Notes: generated by a model not told the origin, from the letters alone. A DNA stretch of 64,000 nt from Romanomermis culicivorax (GCA_963922205.1 CAWUHX010000322.1:186001-250000), one strand, 5' to 3'. Positions 42,331 through 55,692 are shown, counted from the first letter of the stretch. Translations and numbers: made by a program.

Positions 42331-42526
42331 GTCCCCAATAGAGGTAAAACCATATATAATACGGGTGGTACTTTTCTCATGCCGCACCGCGATCTTTTTT
42401 TTCTAGGTGTGTGAGGCCGCAGGGGGTGTATATTTCGGTGGTTCGCTGAATACAGTACGTGTGCAGCAGTGTACACCCACAAATCACTTATTCCCCACTA
42501 CCTTGGCCAATTTCTCACGTTCACCT

Positions 42527-42912
42527 CATACATGTAACGGGGCTCTGAGGTCTGGGGGGTGTCGGGCGACTTTTTCGGGGCCGGGGGTCACTGATTTCCA
42601 AGATTTTAGAGAAGGGGGTCTCTGAAGGAAAAAAATTGATTTTTTCAAAAAAAAGCTCCGAAAAACGCTTCAAAAAAACAGTAATTCTTGCCTAAAAACT
42701 GTAAAAAATGTATTCATGGCGCGGAGCGCCGCGAAAATTAAGATTTTTGACCATTTTTTGTTCAAAAATTTACATTTTTTAGTATTTTTCTAACCAAAAG
42801 TATGGGGGTCCCTATGACTACCATAAATCCCGGGGAGTCGCCCAATGGCTAGCCATATGGCCGACGATTTTTGGCGGGGGATTCCTATAGCACACCTCCC
42901 AATTCTCGTATG
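42527..42912 (+). mobile_element. dispersed repeat family A, copy 3
   Basis: ATACATGTAACGGGGCTC to CCCAATTCTCGTATGG. Contains a perfect GGCGCGGAGCGCC hairpin (42718-42730). Confidence 0.78.
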
Positions 42913-43839
42913 GTCCACCTTATAAAACGCACCAAAATTATTTTTGGTGCGTCGAATAATCAACATTTTCCCTTTCTCATCATTTTTCTGAAACGAGCAT
43001 AATTTTGGAGAAAATGATGAATTGCCCGATGCCAACAATTACAACATTGACTCCTGCGTTAGGCGCCAGAAAACTGTAATCTATTTATGCAGTACATACA
43101 TTTTCAAGCTTGTGGACACAGTAAACATATTTGTCTCATATTGACCACTCACTCTCGAAAAAATAGTCAATAGCAGTTCTACTAAAAGTATCCACTTACT
43201 CATTTTCTTCAAATTGGCCTACCCATTATGACATTTCCAAAAATTCTGTGTGCCAGTGAGTCATTTTTGTCATTTAACTCCATCAGTACAAGTCATTCTT
43301 ATCGGTGAGGTAGATAAATTTCCAGACCTAAGACCGGGGTAATATCTCCGTTACCCCCAATGGACTGCTCTGGTTCATACAGATTCTCTAAAATCCAATC
43401 ACCTGACTGTCCTAGGTTTACCACGATTTTTACATGAGAAATTCCCGGGCTTTTTTATGCACAAAATTATGGCATAATGTTTGCAGTTTTTGTACCAAAA
43501 AGTTCATTGCACGACACAAATGATTAATTTTAAACCATTGCCTGGAGTGGCAATCACAGCACTGATAACTTTTTGACTTATCCAGTCAGCGATAATTCCC
43601 GTGAAAATACTAATTCTTGAACCTTACACCTCATTTTAGGAGTCAAGTTTATATTTGAACGTAGTGACAACTTATCATGCAATAGATCATCTTTTCCAAA
43701 CGAGCCTCGAATTTGGTTGCATTTTTACATTACGTGGCTCATTGGAAAATGATGTGGGTAAATGAACCCTGACAGACTACTCTGCGGCAGTGCTTTTTTT
43801 GCACGACCTTTGCACGTCAAAATTTTTTTTTGTACAATA

Positions 43840-43863
43840 AATATATATATATATATAATATAT
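43840..43863. repeat. (TA)n microsatellite
   Basis: About ten TA units with one interruption. Confidence 0.85.
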
Positions 43864-43934
43864 GTGCATAAAAAATTGTATCACAATTTCTTAATCCTTA
43901 GCTAACGATTTACATGAAATTTCGTTCTTTATCA

Positions 43935-44752
43935 GGGATGTTCAACAACATCAAATTTCTAATTGGCTGAAAAGTAGGCGGAGCTTGACTTTGACGAATG
44001 ACTAATTTTATGTTTGGCAACATAGGAAGGATATATGGTCAACTGTGTTTTTTATCAACAGAATTTTCGTTTTCAAGCAATTTGGATTTTTGTCAGCCAA
44101 AAAATTTGTTTTTATCTTCATTTCATTCAAAAAAGTTTTTTAAATCAAGTTTTTGGGTTTTGATTGTGATAAAATTCCGGTTTAGGTAATAAAATGTGCT
44201 GATTCTGATAGTGCTTACTGTTTAGATAAAATTTTACTTCAACCTATGGTACATGACTTTTTCATTTTGATGTCCTACAACATCAACGGGAAGTCATGAC
44301 GTGGAATTTTATTTTTTTATTTTCTCGATAGTATTGAATTTGTTTTGTTTATGCAGCTTTTCTTTCAGATTAATCTAGGGTGATCTCTCTGCTTCAAGGG
44401 AAAAATCATGTTTTACAATTTACTTTTCCAGGAGTAGATTATCAGCAACAAGGAAAATATTACATACAGATTAAAGTCTAACTCGTGCATTACATTTATG
44501 TAGGAAATACATACTGGGCACACAACATTGTTGCATTTGAAAATTGACGCAATTTTCAGTGGTGCTACAAATGAAATTAGAACATATGGCTACTACAAAT
44601 CACCATATGATGTTGCTAACTGGATTGCATGGTCATGCTTCTACAAGGTATATGCACAAAAGTATATAATTTTGCCTTCAAACATTCTTAATAAATTGTT
44701 GGTCGAAAATATTCGAGTCTTTTATTCCCATTGATGTTCTACAACATCAAAT
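43935..44752. repeat. region bounded by TTGATGTTCTACAACATCAA palindromes
   Basis: Versions of the palindrome TTGATGTTCTACAACATCAA occur at about 43935, 44267 and 44732. The stretch between may be one or two non-autonomous elements. No ORF worth calling. Confidence 0.4.
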
Positions 44753-44759
44753 GACCACT

Positions 44760-47251
44760 GGTCAGCAAAGGTTTTTTTCTTCAAACTTTTGATATTTTAA
44801 TTTCAATATGAGTGTCTGCAATCAATTTTTTAAATGGAAAAATTTTTCTCTTCACATTTCATAATTCGGGGAAGAAAGGGTTAAGGTTTTTTGATATAAG
44901 ATTTCTTCATTTTACAATTGATCTTTTGATTTGAAACTGCAGGAGTTGAGGAAGTTTTTCACTCAAATTGTTAAACTGAACTTGTATGCTTAGAAATTCA
45001 ATCAAGGGAACTATAGTCTGTTTCTTCTTGTAAAATGCTCCCAAATTGAAAAATCACAATTAAATCTATACTGTCATCAAAATCGTGCATGCAAAGAGCC
45101 TCGTAAAGTAAAATAGTTCACAGAAATCTGTGAGCCGATAATAAACCTGCATCGTAGGCCGATTTTTTTTAAATCTGTCCGTCTAAGTCCTACAGTCAAC
45201 TCGAGAAAAAAAGCATTCGTATATGCAGGTTGTTTATCATTTGCATGAACATCTTTCTGCGACCCGAGGCTCCGTTGGAAAAAATAGACTACAGTCAAAA
45301 ATTGATAAAGATTAATCTGATGTGACATGTAGTTCATAAGAATATAAAATAGTACTTGCTTTTCACTTTTCTCATCAAGAAATATTTAGAGAAAAACAGA
45401 CTATAGCAACATTCTCACAGTTTGTGCATATTTTTCGTTTGAATATGCATATTTTCTGTGACTGAATTGTTCCAAAATATACACGTAAATGTCCATAGGT
45501 TTGAAAACTTAATAATGAAGTTCATAAATCAATGGAACAAGAACATTTTGACCCTGTCATGTAACTAATGTCATGTCTTAAGTGCAGGCTTTTTTATGCT
45601 CAGTAAAAATTTTTTTTTGGTTATTGGACATTTTCTGCAAAAGACAGAGATTTTTGATTGAGAAGTTGTCGAAATTTTGAGTTTTTCTACAAAGGTAATC
45701 AATACAAAAGTGAATTTTTTCGACCTTTCAACAAGCTAAAATGCCAAAACTTCATGGCGCTTTAGCATAACATACATCTTTTTCGTCAAAATTCCGGTCG
45801 TTAAGTTTACTTACCTCATTTAGGCGTTATTGAATGTGAATACTATGCTTGACGATCTCGATTGACGATTATCGCGTTCATTGCAGCGGGCCCCTAGAAT
45901 TTTGAGCACACTAATTGTTAACAAGCGACAAAATAATTTTTTGCTCAAAGATAGTGTTCCTACAACAGCAGTCTCCAATCGCTAAAGGAAGAATGGTTGC
46001 GACATCAGTGTTACCAGCTTTACCAGTATCCAAATAGAGAATTAATTCTCAGTATATTGAACAAGGCTGAATAAGTTACATTAATTGCTTTGATATTTTG
46101 AACTTAATTTTATTTGAGACAGAAAAAATTTGTTCAGCCCAGGAATTTTTTTTAGATATTTCTGCACGATGCAGACAGAGACGTCGACGTGCAGAAGAAA
46201 GCCTGCACAAGATATCGAAAATTCTGTAGCATTAATTCGGCGCGGAGCGTCGAAAAATTTTCACTTTATCTGATTTATATGTGGCTGATTACATAAATGT
46301 AAATAAATTACGCAATTGTTTTTAAACTTCGTCAAAAATCCTCTGACTTTCCCGGGTTTCCCAGAAAAATAAAAAAATCCGGCAATCCCAGGTTGTGTAT
46401 GAACCCTGTATATATGATCCGAGGAATGCCCTGGCAAGGTCTTGTCGCGCATTTCTAGACTGGGTAATGCTCCGCTATTTATCCCGAAAGCAGAAAAGAA
46501 TTAGTAACTCCGTTGAAATCGATTACTACGTTCTCCCTCTATAGCTTGTTTTCAAGAGACAGGATAGGGATAACGACACCTTCTCATCATTAAGATAGTA
46601 TGTAGGTCAAGCATCAATTTATCACGCATTGATATGAAAATCTTTCTTTTGGATAAGCATCAATACATTAGCCGAATTACTGTGGAACTTAAACGGAATG
46701 AGACTCCTGCCTTCTACAAATATTACTTTTGGTCCAATGAATTTACAGCACATATCAATATCATAAGTGCAATAGCCATGTTTAGTGTTGTTTCAAACCG
46801 TGAGAAAACTTGTAGATATTAACAATAACAAATGTGAAAATGCTTCCACAGATGCACATGCTAATTATTATTTCTCTTCACAAAATTATGTATCTTCTAG
46901 GAAAGAGTCTTTATATGTTGTTCATGTCACCATTTAACTCGTTCGATAGCTGTGGGATTTCCCATGTATACTTTCGAGCATACACAAGACGTCGAGTTAC
47001 ACGGCCAGTTACAATGAACTTTTACATTCGGAGCGCAGAAGGATTGATGAGAGTATGTTCAGTTTAGATTATAGACACAATTGTCATCGAATGCCAAATT
47101 TCCAGATCTTAATTATTATAATTGTTATGTTTGACTTCTGAATTTAGTGACCTGTGAATGAGAAGCATTCATGTAATAAGCGGATGAGGAAACTTCACGG
47201 GTACCTACATTTTGATTACCCAAACTGATCTCCCCATCCTCCCATTAAAAT
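44760..47251. other. no gene recognised
   Basis: 2.5 kb of AT-rich DNA with short ORFs and one degenerate CGGCGCGGAGCGTCG hairpin at 46238. Two plus-strand ORFs of 62 and 77 codons (46634, 46834) show no family features. Confidence 0.45.
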
Positions 47252-47626
47252 CAGTGTTTTTTTCTGCACCCGGCTTTCTGCACAGTGCGGAAATGCCAAA
47301 AAAAGTTTCTGCACTGCTCTTTTCTCCTGTCACAATACAATAATGGTGAATATAGGAGAAAATGCAAATTAAATGTGTGATTCATTGATATCAGCCGCTG
47401 GTCCATGAATGTTAAATTTTTTTAGAAAAACGAATCCATAGTTTTTTGACTAGACACTTCAAAGTCTTAAAATGCAAAATAATAATTGATTTTAAAAGTT
47501 CAGAATCAATGACTGACACATTAAAGAAAAATATGTGTGATCAAACACATGACTTAAAAAATTCTAATCACCAAAAAAATTCCGCACGAGACCTAAAAAG
47601 TCTGCACTGTGCAGAAAAAAACACTG
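47252..47626. mobile_element. 375-bp MITE with 18-bp perfect terminal inverted repeats
   Basis: CAGTGTTTTTTTCTGCAC at 47252 and its exact inverse ending at 47626, each adjoined by a second inverted word GCACAGTGCNG. The CAGTG terminus is hAT-like (CAGNG), but the flanking octamers match only partly, so the class is uncertain. Confidence 0.72.
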
Positions 47627-47720
47627 CACTAAATGTGTCGGATGTCGAAAAATATCGAAACTACACATAGATTTTTTTGTGGAAAATGAATCTTTTTCAA
47701 ACTTATTACGTGATTTAAGG

Positions 47721-48117
47721 CATACATGTAATTGGGAGGGGGGAAGTGCTATGGGAACCCCCCAGAAATTGTCGACCATATGACTAGCCATTGGGCTACC
47801 GCCCCCTCCCCCAGGATTTTCCAATCCAATGGCTAGCCATATGGTACCCGTAGGGACCCCCATACTTTTAGTGGGAAAAATACTGAAAAATGTCAATTTT
47901 TGAACAAAAAATGGTAAAAAATGTGAATTTTCTTGGCGCTTCGCGCCATGAGTACATTTTTTCGGTCATTTTAGAAAAAAATTAAAATTTTTTGGACTAT
48001 TTTTCGGACTTTTTTCGTGAAAAAATCAAATTTTTTTCCTAGAGAGACTCTTCCCCCCAAAATGTTGCGAATTACTGACCCCAGGCCCAAAAAAAGTCAC
48101 CCAACCCTCATACCTGG
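47721..48117 (-). mobile_element. dispersed repeat family A, copy 4 (inverted)
   Basis: CATACATGTAATTGGGAGGG to CAACCCTCATACCTGG. Perfect hairpin GGCGCTTCGCGCC at 47935-47947. Near its left end the GACTAGCCAT / GGCTAGCCAT segment is duplicated. Confidence 0.78.
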
Positions 48118-48239
48118 ACAATAGGTTTAACTGGATGCAACTCGGTACCAGATGAGGTGACCTTGGTACCAGATGACTTGATCCTCAGCACCAGGTCATG
48201 TTTTGTGTATGAACCGATTTTAAACTAGAAAATGCAATC

Positions 48240-48790
48240 GAGAAAGTGAACCAACTAATTAGTAAATCAATCAACAAACCAGGGAATCAATGACACAATC
48301 AATCAATCAGGGAAACAACCAACCATGGAATCAACGAACCAATCAATCAACCAGAGAATCAATGAAGCAACCAACCAATCAGTTAAACAACCAACCAAGG
48401 AATCAATCAACCAACCCGGAAATCAACCAAGCAACCAATTCGGGAAACAGCCAATCAATCAATCAGAGAATCAGCAAACCAACCAGAGAATCAATGAATA
48501 AACCAACTAACCAATCGAGGCATCAATCAACTAGCCAATCGGGGAATCAACCAACCAAACAATCAGGGAGTCAATGAACCAACCAACCAATCAGGGAAAC
48601 AAGCAACCAACCAGGGAATCAACCAACAAACCAACCGATCAGGTAATCAACGAACCAATCAGGGAACCAACCAACCAATCAACCAATGAGGAAATCAACC
48701 AACCAACCAACTAGGGGATCAGCCAACCAGCCAGAGAATCAACGAATCAACCAACTAAACTAACTATAATCGAGGCATCAGTCAACTAGT
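48240..48790 (+). repeat. CCAACCAATCAGGGAATCAA-like satellite
   Basis: More than 500 bp of imperfect tandem units built from CAACCAACCAATCAGGGAAT. The 95-codon ORF inside, rich in Asn, Gln and Ser, is a product of the repeat, not a gene. Confidence 0.88.
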
Positions 48791-48799
48791 CAATCAGGC

Positions 48800-48975
48800 A
48801 CACATTTTTTTCACTCAATTTACCGTAAAATTGGCATTTTTGACTTGACTTTTTCTTGAAGAAAAAAATCAAAGGTCATCATTTCTCAGCTTTTTTTGAT
48901 AATTTTCTCTAGTTTTTTCAACACTTGAAACATTCCTGAGGGCATGCCCCCAACCTTCCTGCCTACAGGCCTGGT
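48800..48975 (-). repeat. dispersed repeat family D, copy 3
   Basis: Inverse orientation: TTTTTTTCACTCAATTTACC to GCCTACAGGCCTGG, matching 1175 and 38060. Confidence 0.65.
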
Positions 48976-51860
48976 AAAGATAATTTGTATTAATCTCAGC
49001 TCAAATTTTCCCTAGAAGAATGATGGTATTAAATAAATGTATAGAGAAATGTGAGAAAAATTAACAAATTCATATTAATCGTGAAAATTATATTCTCACT
49101 ATGAAGTGACGAGTTTTACTCACTCTAGCAGAGACATAGCGAATTCATGGAAACAATCATGGATAACTGAGAAATGAAATTTAACTTCTTTTTGCTGTGC
49201 TTCAGCTTAGTTGTAGTGAACATTATAAATTATTGCCATTGCCAGCGCAGTGCATCAGAAAAATTTGAGATTTTAACCTTCTAAATTGCACCAAAATGCA
49301 CCTTTTCATCAATGCCAGTAGTAGAAACGCCCAAAAAAATTTTCGTTTTGTGCGGAAAATGCCCAAAAAATTTTCGGCACAGCCCAAAAAGAGTTTGTGG
49401 AAAACACCTTGTTCCAGATAGCACTTATGACCTGATTATATAGCACAAAAGTACACGGTATTGAAGAATGCAGCTTCATGTTGGGAAATCAATTTCTTGA
49501 TAGAAACATAAGGCTCAAATTTTCTGTTCGAAAACATGTCTCATTTTAAAATTGAAAAATATACTCATACTTCATAATTTGAAAAACTTCCATTCAAACT
49601 TGCAATTTTTGAAAATTACTCCCATGATACTTTTAAATTCAGACTCGGCCTCATGTTTAAAAATATAGTTACAGAAAGGTGGAAAAATTGAGAATTTGGT
49701 TTTTAATATGCACCACAATTCATATTTGCCGACGGTCTTTGCTCCACAAGGAAAAGGAAAACATTGGATGGAGCATTCTGAGAAATTATAAAGTAGAAAC
49801 CGCGCTAAAAAAAAATTTTCGGTGTTTTCTGATTTTAGAGTCAGGAGAAGCATTTTCCGGCCAGGTAATGCCGACAAAATATTTTTGTACGTTGAACAAA
49901 GATACCAAAAAGATCTTTGTGCGGAGCCAAACATGTTTGTCTCAAACAGAAATTTTCAAAGTGAAATTATGAGGCTTTTCCAGATCATTTTCCCAGAATT
50001 TTCCAGTTTTTTCAGATTTTTTTAACTAAATTGTAAAATGGTAACAAGTACGTATGTGCAAAGCACAGCAAAATCTTAATTACAGCGATTTTTCCTGTTT
50101 AATCTGTCTATAACTATCATAATTTATAACACTCACTGAGTGAGAACATAAGATGGACAGAAAAATCGAATTAAGTGTTGATTGGATAATAGTATTTGAT
50201 TTTCAGAGTGCCGCGCCCGAGCTGGATCCGATCAATACGAGGCAACAGGAAATTTTGATGTTTTAGAATGCACAAAAATGCAGATTTTCCAGGCGTAATT
50301 TTTTCGTTTGACTTTCCAGGTTTTCCACTGACTACACTGATATGTCCTAAAAAGTGTGTAGACACTTGAATAAATTTGAGAGATTGCATTCTGTCCATTT
50401 TCTACAAGATAAATTTACTATGCGTCTGGTTCTCTACCCTCGTTTGGCATGGCAACTATCAAAACGATTCGGGAACCAACCAACTTTTCGGGGTGGCTGG
50501 TACCAGATGAACCGATAGGGTTTGTCCAGGTGACCCTTCCCCAGACTTCGGGGCCCCGTTACGTGTATGATTTGAGGTTTAACTTTTTTTATCTAGAATG
50601 ATGTTCAGACTAGAGCGATGGGATGATGTTTTTAATCAGCTAACAACTTAGAAAATCAGCTTGAAGTCAACGATGTTTCATAAATTCCGACGAAGAAGCA
50701 AAATTCGTGAATAAAATTTTGGAGCAAAGCGCCGAAATTTTTTTGGATTTTGATATTCTACAACGCTAAAAAATGACTCTTGTCAACATTTATCTCCTGA
50801 ATAAGTAATTTTCCAGTCAATCTAATCATTTTCCATACAAGGATAACATGTAAAAATCACGTTGAAAGTTTGCAACTAAAATTCAAAAATCAGACTAGAA
50901 ACCAAAAATTTGGACTAGCAAGAACTTCTGTCACTGTCCCAAACTGTTTTAATTATGTGGGCCGAATGCAGAAAAATTAAGTTCACAAAATTAATAATTT
51001 TTGAAGACCGTATAAAGTTTTATCAAAATAATCGAAAAAATCTTGATTTTAGTCAAATACTAAGTGGTAATATCAAGGATCATAGACTAAACAAAGAGGT
51101 GAAACATTCTAGGAAGATAGTGACAACTATTAAATGTTAATTAGTAATAGGACCAGACGTGCTAACGGTCGCGCCTGAGCTGCATTATAGCAAACAATCA
51201 CAATTATAATCATTATCAGCGCAAAGCGTCAGAAAATTTTTAGGTACTCCCCATCAATAATCGATTTTGAACAAAACCCCGAAAAAAACTCAAAGTAGAA
51301 TAAAAATCCCGACCGAAACCCCGCATTTTGGGCAAAAACACCGTTTTTTCTCAAATGGGGTCTTATAAGGAAACAAATTTGGAAACGGGGAAAACAATTT
51401 CGTGCATAGTTCTCATTGTGGAAAAAAATTTTGAAAGTTCAAAACCGAAAAGATGCGTTTCCGTGAACTTAAGAAGGTAAAAATCTCATAATTTTTGGCG
51501 CTTCGCGCAGGTCATGAGTATAATAGTCACTGTTCTCTATCAGGCGCGGCCGTTATCATGTACTTCCAGTTACTAATTAACCTTCAACAGTTTCTATCAA
51601 TTGAATAATCTAATTTCTTTTTTATCCATAAGAGTTAGTAATCTGCCGAAAATTAAGATTTTTTATAAATCCTCTTAATTTTTTCTTGCTGGCTTAGGAA
51701 CTTTCAGTCGTTTTCAACGTGGATTTTTGCATCATTTTAGACTGTAAATTTAGAGCTTCTATTCGGCAACGTTTGTTGCAAAGATTAATTTTCCAGCGTT
51801 TTAGAATATAAAAATCAGAAAATTTTTCCGGCGCTTGGCGGAAAAATTTCGGAAAAAAAA
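48976..51860. repeat. decayed hairpin-bearing repeats, no gene
   Basis: Fragments with GCGCAAAGCGTC, GAGCAAAGCGCCG and GGCGCTTCGCGC hairpins, each near TTTTNGAxxTTTT and ACGCTxxAAAATG words. An isolated family A terminus (GGGGCCCCGTTACGTGTATG) lies at 50550. No ORF has domain features. Confidence 0.5.
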
Positions 51861-52010
51861 AATTTCGAAAATTTCTCCAAAATAGGCCAAAAAAGTCACT
51901 TTTTTCCTATTTTTTTGCAATTTTTACGAGTTTGGGGGGGGGCTGTGTATAGAGTTGGCCAAGTCGGGGGTGGGGGTCCCCCCTAACCTCCCATCAATTG
52001 CAGGTATGTG
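51861..52010 (+). repeat. dispersed repeat family G, copy 1
   Basis: AAATAGGCCAAAAAAGTC, GAGTTTGGGGGGG, GTTGGCCAAG and TCCCCCCTAACCTCCCATCA in order; repeated directly at 52330. Confidence 0.65.
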
Positions 52011-52299
52011 TTCAGAATGATTATCAGACTGATTTCAAAAGCTCAAAAGACATAAATGAAACGTTTATGAGCATTTTCAAGCGAAAAAACAAGGATTTTA
52101 AGACGAAAACTTGTCGTCAAAAAATTTTCCAAATTTGGAAAAAAATTGGCCTTTTCCCACATTGGTCGAAAAAAGTTCGGGGAAAAAAACAGCGGTGATG
52201 AACTCTGCTGATCGGAATCACAGAAATGCTAATAGCGGATGAATTGATGAGAAATCTGTCGTTAATATACTCTGAATGCTGTTGAACATCAACGCATCG

Positions 52300-52545
52300 T
52301 TCATCCATATACCTAAAAGAGGTCCGACCAGTTGGGGGGGGGGGGGGTAAATCCGAAATTTTGAGGGAATGGGTCGAAAAAAGTCGAAATTCTTCCCAAA
52401 AAAGGCCAAAAACATACACTCTTTTGCCAATTTTTTCTAATTTTTCCAAACTGAGGGGAGGGGTTGGGAGGACTGGGTATGTGGTTGGCCAAGTTTGGGG
52501 GGGTCCCCCCCCAACTCCCCCCAATTATAGGTATGCGTTCATCAG
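52300..52545 (+). repeat. dispersed repeat family G, copy 2, with poly-G run
   Basis: Same block order as 51861: AAAAAAGGCCAAAAACA, TGGTTGGCCAAGTTTGGGGG, CCCCAACTCCCCCCAATTATAGG. Contains an uninterrupted run of at least 14 G near 52334. Confidence 0.68.
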
Positions 52546-52559
52546 CTCGAATTGACTGA

Positions 52560-55500
52560 CCTGACTAGAATTTTGTCAATTTTTTCTTCATTTTTTAAGG
52601 TTATTAACTGACTCCAAAGAAATCAGATCCAGATCAGAATGTTTAGGTTTGGGTACACCGTTTTTTTTTTCCTCGAAGAATTTTTCCACATGAGAACCGG
52701 ACCCAAAAGTTTTTTCCTCATTTTCCAAAAAATTTCCTCATTTTTAAAAACGCTTATAATGTGGCTACGGATGCTTTTTTATGCATTTTAGGAGCATACC
52801 CAAGCATTTTGTTGTATTTGGAGTCAGAAACCTGCGAAAATGAGGAAAAAATTGAGAAAATTCTGGTTATGTTTGTTAAAAATGAGCTCATGAAAAATAT
52901 ATTGGTGTTCTACAGGAGCAGGTGAAGCATGTTAACGATAGAGTTCTCAGGAATTTATCCGCTCTATTGACATTTCGGTGGTTCCGATTAGAATCATCTA
53001 ATTTTATTTAGCTCTTAGTCCGGCGCAGAGCGCCAAAATTTTTTTTGAATTTTCACTTTCTAAAACGCTGGAAAATGAACCTTCACAACGTTGAGAAATA
53101 AATTAAAATCAACCTGATGAACTGTAATTTGTTCCCCATTCCGGCGCGTAGCACCGGAAAAATTTTCGGGTTTTTATATTCTAAAACGCTAGAAAATAAA
53201 TCTCTCCAACAGATATTCATGAATAGAAGTTCTAAAATCGCAGTCTAGAATGATGTCTTCAATTCCCATCTTCAATAAACGCAAAAGTCCGGGTTGCAAA
53301 CGTTAAAAAAATTCCAAGCATCGAGAGGGAAAATTGAGACAATTGATGAAAAATCTCAATTTCGGGCGACATAATGGACTGTTAACGATTAGAAAATGAA
53401 ACGAGCTAACTTGATTGATGGAAACTGTTGAGCATTAATTAATAAGTTGAAGTAGATATGCTGAAGGCCGCGCCTGATAGAAAATTGTTAAGATTATACC
53501 CATGACCGGCGCGAAGCGCCGTAAAATTTTGAGGTTTTGACCCTTTTAAGTCCATCAAAACGCATCTTTTCGGTTTTGAATTCCCCAAAATTTTTTCCTC
53601 AATGAGAACCATACCCAAAATTTTTTTCCTCAAAAGACCCCATTTGAGGAAAAAACGGTGTTTGGGTATACTTCTAAAAAACAGAAAAAAAGCAACCGTG
53701 GCCACACTATAAACTTTTTTAAAAATGTGGAAAATTTTTGGAAAACGAGGACAAATCATGGAAAAAGTTTTCAAGGAAAAAAACGGTGGGCAAAAACCCC
53801 GCGGGATCCACTGTCTCGATTATGTACAGTAAAATTTGCTGCAGCCGCAAAATTTTGACAACGATTACCACCTGTCAAACTCATTTCGGTCCTGAAATCA
53901 CTTCTCTGTGTCAGTTTTTCATAAAATATTTGTAAATTGAAAATTAGAATAAGCACTGTCGTCGAATATTTTCATGCAAAAACTCATGACGCAGAAAAAC
54001 GACATATATCTGATTTTCAGGAGTTCTTCCTCCTTGACTATAATGAGTTAAAAATTAATCATACATCCGGATCAAGTATATGTTGTTTTTTCATGCTGAA
54101 AATCGTTCCAAAATTTATCTTACATGAAAGTCAAAATTCGCCACTCTGTCAGGCTAAAAAAAGATAATTACTGTATTTTACATTTATTTTCAATCATTAT
54201 GTATTATTTATGTTTTCCTTAGTTCATCGTATTTTATTCCAAACCAGATAACGAACCAAAAAACAAACAAGCTTATAAGCTTGGAAACAGAAATCGCACT
54301 TTAAGCAGAACAGAACCAAACTTTCATCAAACTGACTTATCCATCGAAATAAAATATTTATTTTCATCAAGACACGATTTCTGAGAGGATTCAGCTTTGT
54401 TGTGATAAGTAAAAATTAACTCTACCTGAAAATCACATATTTGGTGTAACTTGATGCGCTAGGAACGAAAATGATATTCATTTCGTCTGAAAATCAAAAC
54501 TCGCATAGCTACAGTAAGACGAACGTTGAAAATTTTCGATTTTTTCGATTTTTGACATACACTTCTTTCAACTTTTGCAAGTTTAGGTACGTCAGACATC
54601 GTGTTCTGAAAATTTACCCAGTATTAAGCCAATGGACGGGCCACAACTTACTGTAGGAATCATTAGTGTAAAGTGCTCATTAGGAATACAGTGGTACTTG
54701 AAACATCAAATTTTGATAGCAAAAACTCATTTTTTCACAAAATTCACCATATATACTGCTAAAGCTCAGAAGGACCAAAAAATTCCTTATACAATAGATA
54801 GCTCACGATGTCTTCTACCTGCTGACAAAAAATTACGGAAATTCATGTACTGCTAGAGGGTCGCACAACCTGAAGTTTGAACACTATCTTATAATTGTAT
54901 TTTCTGGAAGTTCCAACCTCCACTGTGGAACTACTAGAGCTTGATAAATTTTAAAAATGAGACAGTAATACAAGTTTCGTATGGTGAATATTAAGATATG
55001 ATTTCTGAGAGATTCTACCTTCTGCTCCATTGACCTATGATATGTTGAAAATTAATAATATCTGAAAAAGAGATATTTTGAGTATTTTTACATGCTGAGT
55101 ATCGTGACAGCATTCATTCTGCGCAAAAATCAAAATTCACATGGCTACAGTACTCCAAAGTTTGGAATTTTTACATTTTTTGGCATTTTTCAGTCTGTAC
55201 ACGTGTTTCGAAATATCACAGCTCAGAAAAGACGTGACTCTGAAGCCAAATGTTGAATGCATGCAGAAGACCATGCTCTATATGCCAGTATGAAGAACAC
55301 TTTATAATCTCTTACTTTACACTTTTTATTCCATTTTAAAGTGTCAAAGCCGATGTCAAAATAAACCAAAAAAGTTCTTTGGGGCTTATTTTGGGCACCT
55401 TCCCATAGGATGCCGCAGAATGTTTTCTTGATTTCTGTAGCCACTAATGTCTGACATATTGTGTTAAAATTTCAATCAAATTAATGTACCGTTTTGGGAG

Positions 55501-55680
55501 CTGTGGGTGTCTGCACATTCTGAAAGCTGATACAAAAATGCTGATTGACTCTACTAAATATGCCATCAAGGAGATTCAGGAAAAATTCAAAACGTTCAGA
55601 TTAGACGCGCAAAAATAAAAGATGTGAGTCGAACCACTCCGAAAATTTCATCGATCAATTTACAATGGTTGCGAGTAGTA
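52560..55680. other. no gene recognised; scattered hairpin repeats
   Basis: GGCGCAGAGCGCC (53022), CCGGCGCGTAGCACCGG (53141) and GGCGCGAAGCGCC (53508), the first two followed by TCTAAAACGCTNGAAAATNAA. Beyond 53.8 kb only AT-rich DNA with unconvincing ORFs. Confidence 0.5.
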
Positions 55681-55692
55681 AGGCCGGCCCGT

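Noticed and set aside
48290-48577. Asn/Gln/Ser-rich 95-codon ORF
   Set aside because: Pure product of the tandem satellite; no start context or homology.
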